Shown here piece after piece: positions 18,600 to 27,539 of a stretch of DNA of 64,000 bases (position 1 is the stretch's first letter; each line of letters starts with the position of its first letter). Made by a program: the position numbers and the translations under genes. Source of the stretch: Owenweeksia sp. (GTDB lineage: Bacteria; Bacteroidota; Bacteroidia; Flavobacteriales; Schleiferiaceae); assembly GCA_028285465.1 (NCBI GenBank), contig JANQPD010000025.1:1-64000 (forward strand), written 5' to 3'. A model generated the notes under the pieces. The model was not told where the DNA came from. It ran no database searches and saw only the letters and a program-made list of their open reading frames with translations.

Positions 18600-19655
18600 T
18601 TAACGTGCCACCCGGCCACTGGCATCTCCGGTCATTAATTTCTCTACTTCTTCTACGGTAACCATATTGAAATCTCCCCGAACGGTGTGCTTCAGGCAGC
18701 TGGCTGCTACGGCAAACTGTAAAGCTTTTTCATCGCTGTCGGGATACGCGTACAGGCCGTAAATAAGTCCCCCCATAAAGCTATCGCCACCTCCTACACG
18801 GTCAACAATATGGGTTATTTGATAGGTAGGGGCTTCAAAAAGCTGCGTGCCGTTATACAGTACGCCACTCCAGCTGTTGTGATTAGCCGAAACAGAGCCC
18901 CTTAAGGTAATGACTACCCTTTTAGCGCGTGGAAAGCGTTGCATCAATTGCTGGCACACGCTTTCATAGGCTTTGGCATCCATGGTATCGCCCCGGGTTA
19001 CGTCTATTCCTTCGGGGTGCATATCGAACACTTTTTCAGCATCTTCCTCGTTTCCGAGGATCAGGTCACAACCGGCGACCAATTCAGGCATAACTTCTTG
19101 CGGGCTTTTGCCCCACTTCCATAGTTTTTTGCGGTAATTGAGATCGGTGGAAACCGGTATACTCCTGGCATTGGCGGCTTTGATGGCTTCCGCACAAACT
19201 TCAGCGGCTCCCTGTGAGATGGCAGGTGTGATCCCTGTCCAGTGGAACCATCCGGCACCCTCAAAAACCTCGTCCCAGTCTACCATTCCTGCTTTGATCT
19301 CGCTTAGAGCAGAATGGGCACGGTCGTATACGACTTTACTTCCGCGCGCCACAGCTCCTGTTTCCAGGAAGTAAATGCCTACCCGGTCTCCCCCGCGTAT
19401 AATACCTGAAGTATCTACCTTCCACTTACGTAAGGTGGCCAGGGCGGCTTCCCCGATGTCGTTTTGCGGCAGCCTGGTTATAAATTTGGCGTGCATCCCG
19501 TAATTGGCAAGAGATACCGCTACATTAGCCTCTCCACCACCATACAATGCTTCGTAATGATCGGTTTGTGCAAAGCGAAGGTAGCCCGGTGTGGCCAGGC
19601 GTAGCATGATCTCTCCGAAGGTTACCACCGTTTTATGCGCCGTATTTTCTTTCAT
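18600..19655 (-). CDS. kdgK: 2-keto-3-deoxygluconate (KDG) kinase
   Basis: 351-residue PfkB-family sugar kinase that makes KDPG from KDG. N-terminal VVTFGEIMLRLATPGYLRF and YGGGEANVAVSLA are typical of KdgK, and the C-terminal anion hole and catalytic base appear as IVDRVGGGDSFMGGLIYGL. It lies 2 bases after uxaC and 4 before eda. Both branches of the encoded uronate pathway meet at its substrate. Confidence 0.95.
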   Translation of the reverse strand: MKENTAHKTVVTFGEIMLRLATPGYLRFAQTDHYEALYGGGEANVAVSLANYGMHAKFITRLPQNDIGEAALATLRKWKVDTSGIIRGGDRVGIYFLETGAVARGSKVVYDRAHSALSEIKAGMVDWDEVFEGAGWFHWTGITPAISQGAAEVCAEAIKAANARSIPVSTDLNYRKKLWKWGKSPQEVMPELVAGCDLILGNEEDAEKVFDMHPEGIDVTRGDTMDAKAYESVCQQLMQRFPRAKRVVITLRGSVSANHNSWSGVLYNGTQLFEAPTYQITHIVDRVGGGDSFMGGLIYGLYAYPDSDEKALQFAVAASCLKHTVRGDFNMVTVEEVEKLMTGDASGRVAR

Positions 19656-19657
19656 AG

Positions 19658-21094
19658 TTATGTAGTGGGTTGCTTTGATTTTTTGATAGTGGTTTCCTCA
19701 AAAGCGAAGTAGCTCTTAGCGTTGTGATAGCAGATGTCGCTGACCAGCTTACCCAGCCACTTTTCATCTTTGGGAAGCAGGCCTTTTTCTACATCATTTC
19801 CCAGGAGGTTGCACAAGATCCTACGAAAATATTCATGCCTGGGGTAGCTCAAGAAGCTGCGGCTATCCGTTAACATACCTATAAAGGTGGCGAGTAGCCC
19901 CATATTGCTGAGCGTGTTGAGTTGTTTCTCCATGCCGTCTTTCTGGTCTAAAAACCACCAGGCACTGCCCCATTGTATTTTTCCTTTTACCCCGGCCTCC
20001 TGGAAGTTGCCGGCCATGGTGGCAAAAACCTCATTATCGGCTGGGTTGAGGTTGTATATGATGGTTTTGGCCAATTGGTCTGTGGCTTGCAAACGGTTAA
20101 AGAACCTGGCCATTTTACGGGCCTGCGGAAAATCTCCGATGCTGTCATAGCCGGTATCCGGGCCGTTTTGTTCCAGCTTCAGCTGATTGGTATTGCGCAG
20201 GGCGCCTAAGTGGAATTGTTGTGTCCACCCGCGTGCATGGTACATCCGCGAAAGCTTGATCAGCACGGCATAGCGAAACACTTCCTTTTCGGTGGGCGTA
20301 GGTTTTTTACCCTGCCGCATTTTAATAAAAAGGTTGTTGATCTCTATGTTGCTACACAGCTTGAAGTGCAGATGGGTAAGGCCATGATCAGCAAGCCGAC
20401 AACCTATTTCATGGAAATAGGTGATGCGGCTTTCGAGGGCGTCCATGAGGCGGTAAAAGCTGCTTATTTCTATGTTGCTTACTTCGGATAGTGCATCCAG
20501 GTAAGCATTCCAGGCTTCCAGGTCGTCAACGGCATATGCTTTATCGGGCCTGAAAGTGGGCAGCACCCTTACGTCTTCCTGCCCTGCTTGTTTTTGATGG
20601 TGTTGTAAATCATCAAGAGGATCATCTGTGGTGCAAACAAGCTCTACCCGCATTTTTTTAAGAATGCCCCTGGTAGTGAAATCCGGCTGCTGCAAAAGTG
20701 ATTCCGTTTCGCTGTAAATGCCTGTTGCGCTTTGTTCATCCAATATTCTGCGAATGCCAAAAGGCCGTTTGAGTTCCATGTGCGTCCAATGGTAAAGGGG
20801 GTTGCGCATGGTAAAAGGTACGGTTTTGGCCCAGGCGCCAAACTTTTCCCGGTCACTGGCCTGGCCGGTGATGTAGTGTTCATCAATGCCCAAAGCGCGC
20901 ATGGCTCTCCACTTGTAGTGGTCGCCAGCCAGCCACGCCTGGGTAATGTTCTCAAAAGCACGGTCTTCGGTAATTTCTTTTGGCGATAAATGGCAATGGT
21001 AATCTATAATGGGTAGCTTAGTTGCATACTCCTGGTAAAGATGTATGGCCGTATCTGATTCCAATAAAAACGTCTCCTCCAAAAAAGCTTTCAT
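19658..21094 (-). CDS. uxaC: Uronate isomerase
   Basis: 478-residue amidohydrolase-superfamily isomerase converting galacturonate to tagaturonate and glucuronate to fructuronate. IIDYHCHLSPKEI carries the metal-binding His pair, and the TTDDPLDDLQHH stretch, CNIEINN region and GMLTDSRSFLSYPRHEYFRRILCN block are typical. Length matches the family. Its start overlaps the end of uxuA by 4 bases (ATGA), so they are translated together. It is the common entry step for both branches. Confidence 0.96.
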   Translation of the reverse strand: MKAFLEETFLLESDTAIHLYQEYATKLPIIDYHCHLSPKEITEDRAFENITQAWLAGDHYKWRAMRALGIDEHYITGQASDREKFGAWAKTVPFTMRNPLYHWTHMELKRPFGIRRILDEQSATGIYSETESLLQQPDFTTRGILKKMRVELVCTTDDPLDDLQHHQKQAGQEDVRVLPTFRPDKAYAVDDLEAWNAYLDALSEVSNIEISSFYRLMDALESRITYFHEIGCRLADHGLTHLHFKLCSNIEINNLFIKMRQGKKPTPTEKEVFRYAVLIKLSRMYHARGWTQQFHLGALRNTNQLKLEQNGPDTGYDSIGDFPQARKMARFFNRLQATDQLAKTIIYNLNPADNEVFATMAGNFQEAGVKGKIQWGSAWWFLDQKDGMEKQLNTLSNMGLLATFIGMLTDSRSFLSYPRHEYFRRILCNLLGNDVEKGLLPKDEKWLGKLVSDICYHNAKSYFAFEETTIKKSKQPTT

Positions 21095-22263
21095 ACTTCA
21101 CTACTTAGTCCATATTCAAGACCCCTTAGCTCGGCTAAACCCTTAAGTCGGCCGATCGCGGAATAGCCCGGATTTGTTTTTTTCTGTAGGTCATCTAGCA
21201 TCTGGTGGCCGTGATCGGGCCGCATAGGCAGTGCGATTTGACGCTTTTGCATAAGGCCTATCAGGGCTTTCACCAGTTGAGCCATAGAGCTGGACCCCTC
21301 CAGGTGGTTGGCTTCATAAAAACTACCGTCTGTTTCCAAATGCACAGAGCGCAGGTGTACAAAATGGATGCGGCTTCCGAAGGCTTCCAGGATTTCCGGC
21401 AAATGATTGTCTGCACGGGCACCTAAAGAGCCACTGCAAAAGCACATGCCGTTTGCCTTTGAAGGTACTTCTTCAAACAAGTAGCGGTAGTCTGTGAGGC
21501 TACTTACAACGCGCGGCAGACCAAAGAGGGAGAAGGGAGGGTCATCGGGGTGCAGGCACAATACACTGCCACAGGCTTCTGCCACAGGCGTTACTTCTTC
21601 TAAAAAGGCCACCAGGTTTTGGCGCAGTTTTTCAGCTGGGGTGTTTTCATAAGCTTTGAGTTGAACGCGAAAGTCGGCTAGTTCCCATTTTTCTTCGCTG
21701 CCGGGCAGGCCGGCCAGAATATTTTGCGTAAGCCGTTCTTTTTCTTCGGGACTTAAACGGTAAAAGTATTTGCAGGCGTCCAGGCGCTCCTGTTCGGTTA
21801 TGCTCCGGTCCTCCATGCCCAGGAGAAATAAAAGAAAAGCGTGGTACGCTTTTTTATCAAACCGTAACGCCTTTGCTCCACTGGGGAGAGAAAAAGCCAG
21901 GTCTGTACGCGTCCAATCCAGTACCGGCATAAAATTGTATGTAATGGTATGGATGCCGGCTTCTGCCAGGTTTCTTATGGAAGTTTTGTAATGCTCTATG
22001 TACTCTTTGAACCGGCCTTGACGCAATTTCACATCTTCATGCACGGGCAACGATTCTACTACACTCCAACGAAGGCCGCCTTCCGCAATTAGCTTCTGCC
22101 GTGCTTTGATCTCATCCAGTGGCCAGATGCTTCCGTTAGGGATGTAGTGCAGCGCGTGTACCAGTTCGCTGGCCCCCGCTTGCTTTACCTCGCCCAGACT
22201 TACGGGATCATCAGGACCATACCAACGCCAGGCTTGTTTAAATCTATACATGTATGCCCACAT
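21091..22263 (-). CDS. uxuA: Mannonate dehydratase
   Basis: 390-residue TIM-barrel enzyme turning mannonate into KDG, the last branch-specific step of glucuronate catabolism. It has the UxuA N-terminus FKQAWRWYGPDDPVSL, the LCLHPDDPP loop, the metal-site GMCFCSGSLGARADN with its conserved Cys, and RIHFVHLRSVH. The ATG at 22263 overlaps the SDR gene's TAA by 1 base. A second ATG four codons in would also be workable. Confidence 0.96.
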   Translation of the reverse strand: MWAYMYRFKQAWRWYGPDDPVSLGEVKQAGASELVHALHYIPNGSIWPLDEIKARQKLIAEGGLRWSVVESLPVHEDVKLRQGRFKEYIEHYKTSIRNLAEAGIHTITYNFMPVLDWTRTDLAFSLPSGAKALRFDKKAYHAFLLFLLGMEDRSITEQERLDACKYFYRLSPEEKERLTQNILAGLPGSEEKWELADFRVQLKAYENTPAEKLRQNLVAFLEEVTPVAEACGSVLCLHPDDPPFSLFGLPRVVSSLTDYRYLFEEVPSKANGMCFCSGSLGARADNHLPEILEAFGSRIHFVHLRSVHLETDGSFYEANHLEGSSSMAQLVKALIGLMQKRQIALPMRPDHGHQMLDDLQKKTNPGYSAIGRLKGLAELRGLEYGLSSEV

Positions 22264-23069
22264 TAAAAACCTCCATAAGCACTAAATCCACCATCTACGG
22301 GGACGATGGCCCCGTTCACAAAGGAGGCAGCATCGGAACACAACCAATGCAATGCTCCCAGGAGCTCGTCCGGTTTTCCAAGGCGGGCCATAGGCGTATG
22401 ATTGATGATGGCCTGCGCTCTTGGGGTAAAACTACCGTCTTCTTTGGTTAGCAGGCTGCGGTTTTGCTCTGTAAGGAAAAAGCCTGGGGCAATGGCATTT
22501 ACACGTATTCCCGCTCCGAACTTGGCCGCCATTTCACAAGCTAAAAATTTGGTGAAATGATCCAGTCCTGCCTTGGCATTTCCATACCCTAACACCCGGC
22601 TTATGGGGCGGGTAGCGGTCATAGAAGAAATATTTACAATAGAACCCTTTTTCTTTTGCAGCATAAGGGGCGCCAGGTAGCGGGTGGTTTTCACGGCAGC
22701 GGTTAAGTTGAGTTCCAGCACTTTTTGATAGGCAGTCATATCGAGGTCAAAAAAACTCTCCGTAGGACCAATGGTAGCGCCAGGCATATTTCCGCCGGCC
22801 GCATTTACCAGTATATCCAGGGAACCATGTCTTTTCTTTATCTCGGAAGCCAGGCTTTGTAAAGCCTTTTCATGGGTAACGTCACAGGCCACAACCGCAA
22901 TGTGTTTCTCAACAGCCAGGCTTTCGGGGATTTTTCCACTCCGGTTTACACAAATGACTTCAGCCCCGTTCTCGGCCAGGCTAAGGGCCATAGCACTGCC
23001 CAATACACCTGTTCCTCCGGTGATCAGCGCTACTTTGTTTTTTACGCTGTACAGCGCTTCAATAGTCAT
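22263..23069 (-). CDS. SDR-type mannonate oxidoreductase (fructuronate reductase)
   Basis: 268-residue classical short-chain dehydrogenase. The NAD(P) motif TGGTGVLG follows residue 15, the NAAGGN segment and the catalytic set NISS...YGNAK are intact. In Bacteroidota and many Firmicutes an SDR next to uxuA reduces fructuronate to mannonate, in place of the long-chain UxuB of E. coli. The position here supports the same role: no UxuB-type paralogue of the neighbouring uxaB gene is present. The C-terminus GAIVPVDGGFSAYGGF is typical of the family. Confidence 0.88.
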   Translation of the reverse strand: MTIEALYSVKNKVALITGGTGVLGSAMALSLAENGAEVICVNRSGKIPESLAVEKHIAVVACDVTHEKALQSLASEIKKRHGSLDILVNAAGGNMPGATIGPTESFFDLDMTAYQKVLELNLTAAVKTTRYLAPLMLQKKKGSIVNISSMTATRPISRVLGYGNAKAGLDHFTKFLACEMAAKFGAGIRVNAIAPGFFLTEQNRSLLTKEDGSFTPRAQAIINHTPMARLGKPDELLGALHWLCSDAASFVNGAIVPVDGGFSAYGGF

Positions 23070-23277
23070 TCAGGCATGTTTTTAAAGTGTCAAAGGCCTT
23101 GGTAGCATCAAACATCCCGGCAGCCTCTTTACGTTGGGGTGTAGCTAGGCACGCACGCATCTCTCGTAACTGTATAACAGATAGCCCCTCCGCGCTAAGT
23201 GCCCCGGAAAGCTCTTCCAGGCGAGGGGGAGTGGTTTTTTCCGATATAAATTCGTCTATGAGCGCAGCAGTTTTCAT
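23059..23277 (-). CDS. Small protein of unknown function heading the uronate operon
   Basis: 72 residues, soluble, rich in Glu, Ala and Leu, with no signal peptide and no family I recognise. It overlaps the SDR start by 11 bases and starts at ATG 23277, just after the last base of an upstream CGTTCCC sequence. A helical fold seems likely (FISEKTTPPRLEELSGALSA, AGMFDATKAFDTLKTCL). It may be a real small gene or a leader with regulatory effect. Coding potential is moderate. Confidence 0.5.
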   Translation of the reverse strand: MKTAALIDEFISEKTTPPRLEELSGALSAEGLSVIQLREMRACLATPQRKEAAGMFDATKAFDTLKTCLNDY

Positions 23278-23321
23278 ACGTTCCCTTTCAGGGTAAAGAC
23301 ATGACAGCAATAACTTACCCT
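23278..23321 (-). promoter_or_regulatory. Candidate control region of the uronate operon
   Basis: The 73-base gap between the ECF sigma gene end and the small ORF holds ACGTTCCC (23278-23285), half of the GGGAACGTTCCC palindrome found upstream of the lacI-type gene. It also holds an inverted repeat AGGGTAA (23290-23296) / TTACCCT (23315-23321). This is where the operon's promoter should lie, but I see no convincing TAnnTTTG box. Confidence 0.35.
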
Positions 23322-23350
23322 TAAGCGAGAGGCAGAAAAAAGAAAAGAAT

Positions 23351-23893
23351 TCAGAAAGCAGCAGCTACCAGGCGGAGCTCTTTTAAGGCCTTCGTCATTT
23401 GCGTTTCTACCGTTTTTATAGAAATACTCAGCTTTTCGGCAATTTCCTGGTATTTAAGGCCTTCTTCGCGGCTTAACTTGAAGATCAGCTGGCATTTGGG
23501 GGGCAGGCTTGAGATGCGTTCTTTTACCTTGGTAAGTTTTATTCTGAGTTGGTAGGTTTGTTCTATATCCGCTCCCTTATCGGCCAGTGCATAGCCTTCT
23601 TGCACCTCTGCATTGCTTTGATAACGTTTATTCTTCTTTAGTTGGTCAATGCAGCGGTTACGTGTAATGGCAAAGAGGTAATACTTTACAGAAGAAGTGA
23701 TGTTGATTCCCTGACGCTTATTCCACACCTTAAAAAAAACATGAGCAACCGTGTCTTCCGCATCGTCCTTATTGCCTATGATCTTATACGCATAGGCACA
23801 AAGTGGTGCATAATACCGGTGAAAGAGCTCCTGGAAAGCGGCATGATCGGAATGGGTGGAAACTTCCAGGAACAACTGTTCATCTTGCTTCAT
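23351..23893 (-). CDS. RNA polymerase ECF sigma factor
   Basis: 180-residue sigma-70 family regulator with region 2 at the N-terminus (FQELFHRYYAPLCAYAYKIIGNKDDAEDTVAHVFFKVW) and region 4 at the C-terminus (LPPKCQLIFKLSREEGLKYQEIAEKL...SIKTVETQMTKALKELR). It is of the Bacteroidota FecI-like group, whose members often control outer-membrane transport genes. No FecR-type anti-sigma gene is adjacent. The gene precedes the uronate operon on the same strand, 73 bases from the small ORF, and is divergent from the lacI-type regulator. The tandem operator lies in its upstream region, so the LacI protein may control it. Confidence 0.94.
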   Translation of the reverse strand: MKQDEQLFLEVSTHSDHAAFQELFHRYYAPLCAYAYKIIGNKDDAEDTVAHVFFKVWNKRQGINITSSVKYYLFAITRNRCIDQLKKNKRYQSNAEVQEGYALADKGADIEQTYQLRIKLTKVKERISSLPPKCQLIFKLSREEGLKYQEIAEKLSISIKTVETQMTKALKELRLVAAAF

Positions 23894-23974
23894 AGAGAGG
23901 AGATTTTTGGCTTTATTCCGGTTGAAATTAAAGCACTACCCCCTCATTTTTAAGCTTTTGTTAAGAAAAATCAA

Positions 23975-24004
23975 CGGGAACGTTCCCGGGAACGTTCCCG
24001 GGAA
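23975..24004. promoter_or_regulatory. Tandem palindromic operator (two GGGAACGTTCCC sites)
   Basis: Two head-to-tail copies of the 12-bp perfect palindrome GGGAACGTTCCC (23976-23987 and 23988-23999) abut directly and are followed by GGGAA. The CG-centred AACGTT core is typical of LacI-family operators. The site lies in the 222-base gap between the divergent ECF sigma gene and lacI-type gene, where bound protein would repress both. This is the strongest operator-like sequence in the window. Confidence 0.8.
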
Positions 24005-24115
24005 TTTTGTTTCTTTGCCTTCTTTCCGTCAACCGGAAAAAATGATCTTTTTTCAACGGCTTAAGTATGCTGTTTTAAAGAAAGACTACTTCGGATATAA
24101 CCGCCTTTAACTGAA

Positions 24116-25120
24116 ATGAAGCACACTACCATAAAGGATATTGCCCGTGAAATGGGCATCTCTAAATCAACGGTATCGAGGGCCTTGCGCGACCACTACG
24201 ACATTAACCCCGAAACCCGCGAGGCTGTGCTGGCTATGGCCAAAAAGATGAACTATAGTACCAGTGCCCAGGCGATCGCCTTTCAGCACAAGCAAACCAA
24301 TATGATTGCAGTGGTGGTCCCAGAGATAGATAATCCTTTCTTTTCCAATTGCATCAACGGGGTAGACCATGCTTCTGCCGGCACGGATTACCACATCATC
24401 ATTAATCAAACCAGGAACGATGCCCGGGTAGAGGCAAAGATCATTGACCGCCTCATCTCTATGCGGGTAGACGGGATCATCATTTCGCTGGCCCTGGATA
24501 CCCAACGCCTGGATCACTTGAAAAAGATACAGGCCCTGGAAATGCCTTTGGTGCTTTTTGACCGGATCAGTGATCGCCTGGACTGCTATAAGATCTATAA
24601 CGATGATTTTGACGGGGCTTACCGAGCCACCCGGCATTTGATCGACAAAGGCTACAAGAACATTGTACATCTGGCCGGTGCACAGAACCTCTTCATTTCA
24701 CGTGAGCGGCTTGCCGGGTATGAAAAAGCTCTTTTGGATGCCGGGCGGAGGCCCCTAAAGGAGAATGTGATAGAAACCAACTTCAAAAAAGAGGAGGCGG
24801 AGGCATTGACAAGCGCGTTGTTGCAACATGCGAACAGGCCCGATGCGCTCTTTGCGGTTAGTGACCATGTAGCTTTAGGCGCCATTATGGCCGCCCGCAA
24901 ACTAAACCTGCGGGTTCCGGAAGATATTGCTATTGTGGGCTTCAGTGACCTGCCTTATGCAGAAATGCTGAACCCGGCCCTGACTACGGTAAAGCAACCC
25001 TCTTTTGATATGGGTAAACTCGCCTTTGATATGATTATGGAGCAAATACAACGGGGCACACAGGGAGAAACCCGTTCGGAATGCCTTAAAACAGAACTGA
25101 TAGAGCGGGGCACTGCCTAA
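24116..25120 (+). CDS. LacI-family transcriptional regulator
   Basis: 334-residue repressor. The N-terminal helix-turn-helix and hinge read TIKDIAREMGISKSTVSRAL at residues 5-24, followed by the PETREAVLAMAKKMNY hinge-proximal helix. The rest is a type 1 periplasmic-binding-protein-like effector domain (IAVVVPEIDNPFFS, VDGIIISLA, PDALFAVSDHVALGAI, IVGFSDLPYAEMLNPALTTVKQP). Ligand residues cannot be assigned, but placement next to the uronate operon points to a uronate or pathway intermediate. The tandem palindrome upstream is likely its own operator. Confidence 0.95.
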   Translation: MKHTTIKDIAREMGISKSTVSRALRDHYDINPETREAVLAMAKKMNYSTSAQAIAFQHKQTNMIAVVVPEIDNPFFSNCINGVDHASAGTDYHIIINQTRNDARVEAKIIDRLISMRVDGIIISLALDTQRLDHLKKIQALEMPLVLFDRISDRLDCYKIYNDDFDGAYRATRHLIDKGYKNIVHLAGAQNLFISRERLAGYEKALLDAGRRPLKENVIETNFKKEEAEALTSALLQHANRPDALFAVSDHVALGAIMAARKLNLRVPEDIAIVGFSDLPYAEMLNPALTTVKQPSFDMGKLAFDMIMEQIQRGTQGETRSECLKTELIERGTA

Positions 25121-25160
25121 TATTAATTAAATTCGCGCCAATTATAAATTTAACATAATA

Positions 25161-27464
25161 ATGAAGAAGCTCTTTTCATTTGCACTGGCTTTTTGCTTAG
25201 TGCTTCCCACTTTTGCCAACGAAGGCATGTGGTTGCCTCTTTTGCTAAACCGCAATTATGCGGATATGCAGAAGTACGGCTTGCAACTTACTCCCGAACA
25301 GCTTTATTCTGTGAATAACTCTAGCTTAAAAGACGCCATTGTTTCTTTTGGCGGTTTTTGTACCGGTGAGGTGATATCTTCCAATGGCCTGATCCTTACA
25401 AACCACCATTGTGGCTATGGCGCTATTCAAAGCCACTCCACGGTAGAAGACAATATTTTGGAAAAGGGCTTTTTTGCAAAAAGCTATGCCGAAGAAAAGC
25501 CCAACCCTGATCTTTTTGTACGCTTTTTGGTGCGTATGGAAGACGTTACAGGCAAAGTACTTGCCAGCCTTAGCGATACCATGAGCGAAACTGAGCGTCA
25601 ACGCCAGGTATCGGTTATAGGCAAGCAAATCGCAGATGAGGCTACCAAAGACACGGAGTACGATGCCAATGTACGTAGCTTTTACCATGGCAACGAGTTT
25701 TACCTCTTTGTGTATGAGACGTACCGCGATGTGCGCCTGGTGGGTGCTCCACCCGAAAGTGTAGGCAAATTTGGCGGAGATACAGACAACTGGATGTGGC
25801 CCCGTCATACCGGTGATTTCTCCATGTTCCGCGTATATACTTCTCCCGATGGAAAACCAGCGGCCTATGCCGAGGAAAACATCCCGATGAAACCCAAGCA
25901 TCATCTGCCCGTATCCTTAAACGGAGTGCAGGAAGGCGATTTTACCATGGTATGGGGCTATCCCGGAAGCACAGATCGTTACCTGAGCAGTTTTGGTGTA
26001 AAACAGGCCATTAACCTGTATAACCCAACGGTGGTGGAGATCCGCGACCTTAAACTTAAGGTAATGAAAACCTATATGGATAAAGACCCGGCTACGCGCA
26101 TTGCCTATGCCTCCAAGTACGCACAGGTAGCGAACTACTGGAAGTATTACATCGGGCAAACCGAGCAACTGAAGAACAACAATGTATATGCGAAAAAGCT
26201 GGTAATCGAGGAAGATTTCCGGGACTGGGTAAACCGCGAACCGGCCCGTAAAAAGAAATACAGCAGTGCACTTACTATGCTGGAAGAAGCCTATAAAGCC
26301 AATGACCCCTATGTGAAGGGAAAAGTATACGTGTTGGAAGCAGGTCTTTTGGGTTCCGACATCGCGCTTTTTGGCTATCGTTTTAACCGCGGTGTAGAAA
26401 GTTACAAAGCCACCGAAGCGGCTATGAAGAAAGCCGTAAAAGAAGCCGCTAAGGAAGAAAAGGAGTCTGTAAAAGGGGAGTATGAAGCCAAGCTGGCCAA
26501 AATTAAAGCCGGCCTGGAGGCAAGCATACAGGAGCATTTCAAAGATTACAATGCCGACCTCGACCGGGATATGCTGGCCAACACCCTGCAGCTGTATTAC
26601 AACAACATTCCCGCAGCGCAGCACCCGGAGTTCTTTGAAGAGGTAGAGGATGATTTTGACGGTGACTTCTACCGCTTTGCAGCCGAAGTATTTGAAGAAT
26701 CTGAATTTTCAAACCAGGAAGACGCTATGGAGGCGCTCGAAGACATGAAGCTTAAGAAGGTAAGAAAAGACTGGGCGGTGCGCATGGGCAATGAACTCAT
26801 TGCCGTTTATCGCTCAGGTGGCACTACCGATGAAGCTGCGCTGGCTGTCCTGGATGCGGCAGAAGATAAGCAGGAGAAAGGGTATCGCCTCTTCACGGCA
26901 GGCTTGCGTGAAATGAACCCGGACAAAAACTATGCGCCCGATGCCAACAGTACCATGCGCATGACCTACGGTACGGTAGGGAGCTACTACCCCCGTGATG
27001 CGGTTTTTTATGCCCATTCTACCACGGCAAAGGGAATAGAGGAGAAGGCCGATCCCAATGACTTTGAATTCAATGCCCCGGATAAATTACTGAAGCTTAT
27101 TGCCAATAAGAATTTCGGGCAATATGCCAATGCCGAGGGCGAACTGCCGGTTTGCTTCATCCACAATACCGATATTACGGGAGGCAATTCCGGTAGCCCG
27201 GTAATCAATGGAAAAGGTGAGTTGATCGGTTGTGCTTTTGATGGAAACTGGGAGGCCATGAGCGGGGATATTTTCTTTGAAAAAGATTTGCAGCGTACCA
27301 TATCCGTTGATGTGCGCTATATCCTTTTCATTGTAGACAAATACGCGGGCGCCAAAAACATCATCAACGAGCTTACCCTCGTTAAGGGCGGAGATCAAGA
27401 CAATAGGAAGGCCATGGACCCCGTTAAAGCTGTAGAACCAAGTGTAGAAGCACTAAATAACTAA
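25161..27464 (+). CDS. S46 family dipeptidyl peptidase (DPP7-like)
   Basis: 767-residue secreted serine peptidase that removes dipeptides from the N-terminus of oligopeptides in the periplasm. Signal peptide MKKLFSFALAFCLVLPTFA leaves the mature end NEGMWL, and N-terminal amine recognition needs this type of start. The catalytic set is visible: His in TNHHCGYG (82-83), Asp within GGDTDNWMWPRHTGDF (207-219) and Ser677 in GGNSGSP. Residue 695 (Ser + 18) is Gly, as in hydrophobic-specific DPP7. DPP11 has Arg there and prefers acidic P1. An intrinsic terminator follows at 27483. Confidence 0.95.
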   Translation: MKKLFSFALAFCLVLPTFANEGMWLPLLLNRNYADMQKYGLQLTPEQLYSVNNSSLKDAIVSFGGFCTGEVISSNGLILTNHHCGYGAIQSHSTVEDNILEKGFFAKSYAEEKPNPDLFVRFLVRMEDVTGKVLASLSDTMSETERQRQVSVIGKQIADEATKDTEYDANVRSFYHGNEFYLFVYETYRDVRLVGAPPESVGKFGGDTDNWMWPRHTGDFSMFRVYTSPDGKPAAYAEENIPMKPKHHLPVSLNGVQEGDFTMVWGYPGSTDRYLSSFGVKQAINLYNPTVVEIRDLKLKVMKTYMDKDPATRIAYASKYAQVANYWKYYIGQTEQLKNNNVYAKKLVIEEDFRDWVNREPARKKKYSSALTMLEEAYKANDPYVKGKVYVLEAGLLGSDIALFGYRFNRGVESYKATEAAMKKAVKEAAKEEKESVKGEYEAKLAKIKAGLEASIQEHFKDYNADLDRDMLANTLQLYYNNIPAAQHPEFFEEVEDDFDGDFYRFAAEVFEESEFSNQEDAMEALEDMKLKKVRKDWAVRMGNELIAVYRSGGTTDEAALAVLDAAEDKQEKGYRLFTAGLREMNPDKNYAPDANSTMRMTYGTVGSYYPRDAVFYAHSTTAKGIEEKADPNDFEFNAPDKLLKLIANKNFGQYANAEGELPVCFIHNTDITGGNSGSPVINGKGELIGCAFDGNWEAMSGDIFFEKDLQRTISVDVRYILFIVDKYAGAKNIINELTLVKGGDQDNRKAMDPVKAVEPSVEALNN

Positions 27465-27482
27465 AATCAGTTTCGATATTGA

Positions 27483-27528
27483 AAAAGCTGCTTGGGTCAT
27501 GTGACGCGGGCAGCTTTTGTCTTTTTTC
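27483..27528 (+). terminator. Intrinsic terminator after the S46 peptidase gene
   Basis: AAAAGCTGC (27483-27491) pairs with GCAGCTTTT (27510-27518), followed by GTCTTTTTT. The stem plus T-run is a standard Rho-independent terminator 20 bases after the stop codon. Confidence 0.8.
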
Positions 27529-27539
27529 AGCTTTTGTAG

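Noticed and set aside
25326-26624. 192- and 235-codon minus-strand frames under the S46 gene
   Set aside because: They lie wholly opposite a well-supported gene with catalytic motifs and have no recognisable domain.
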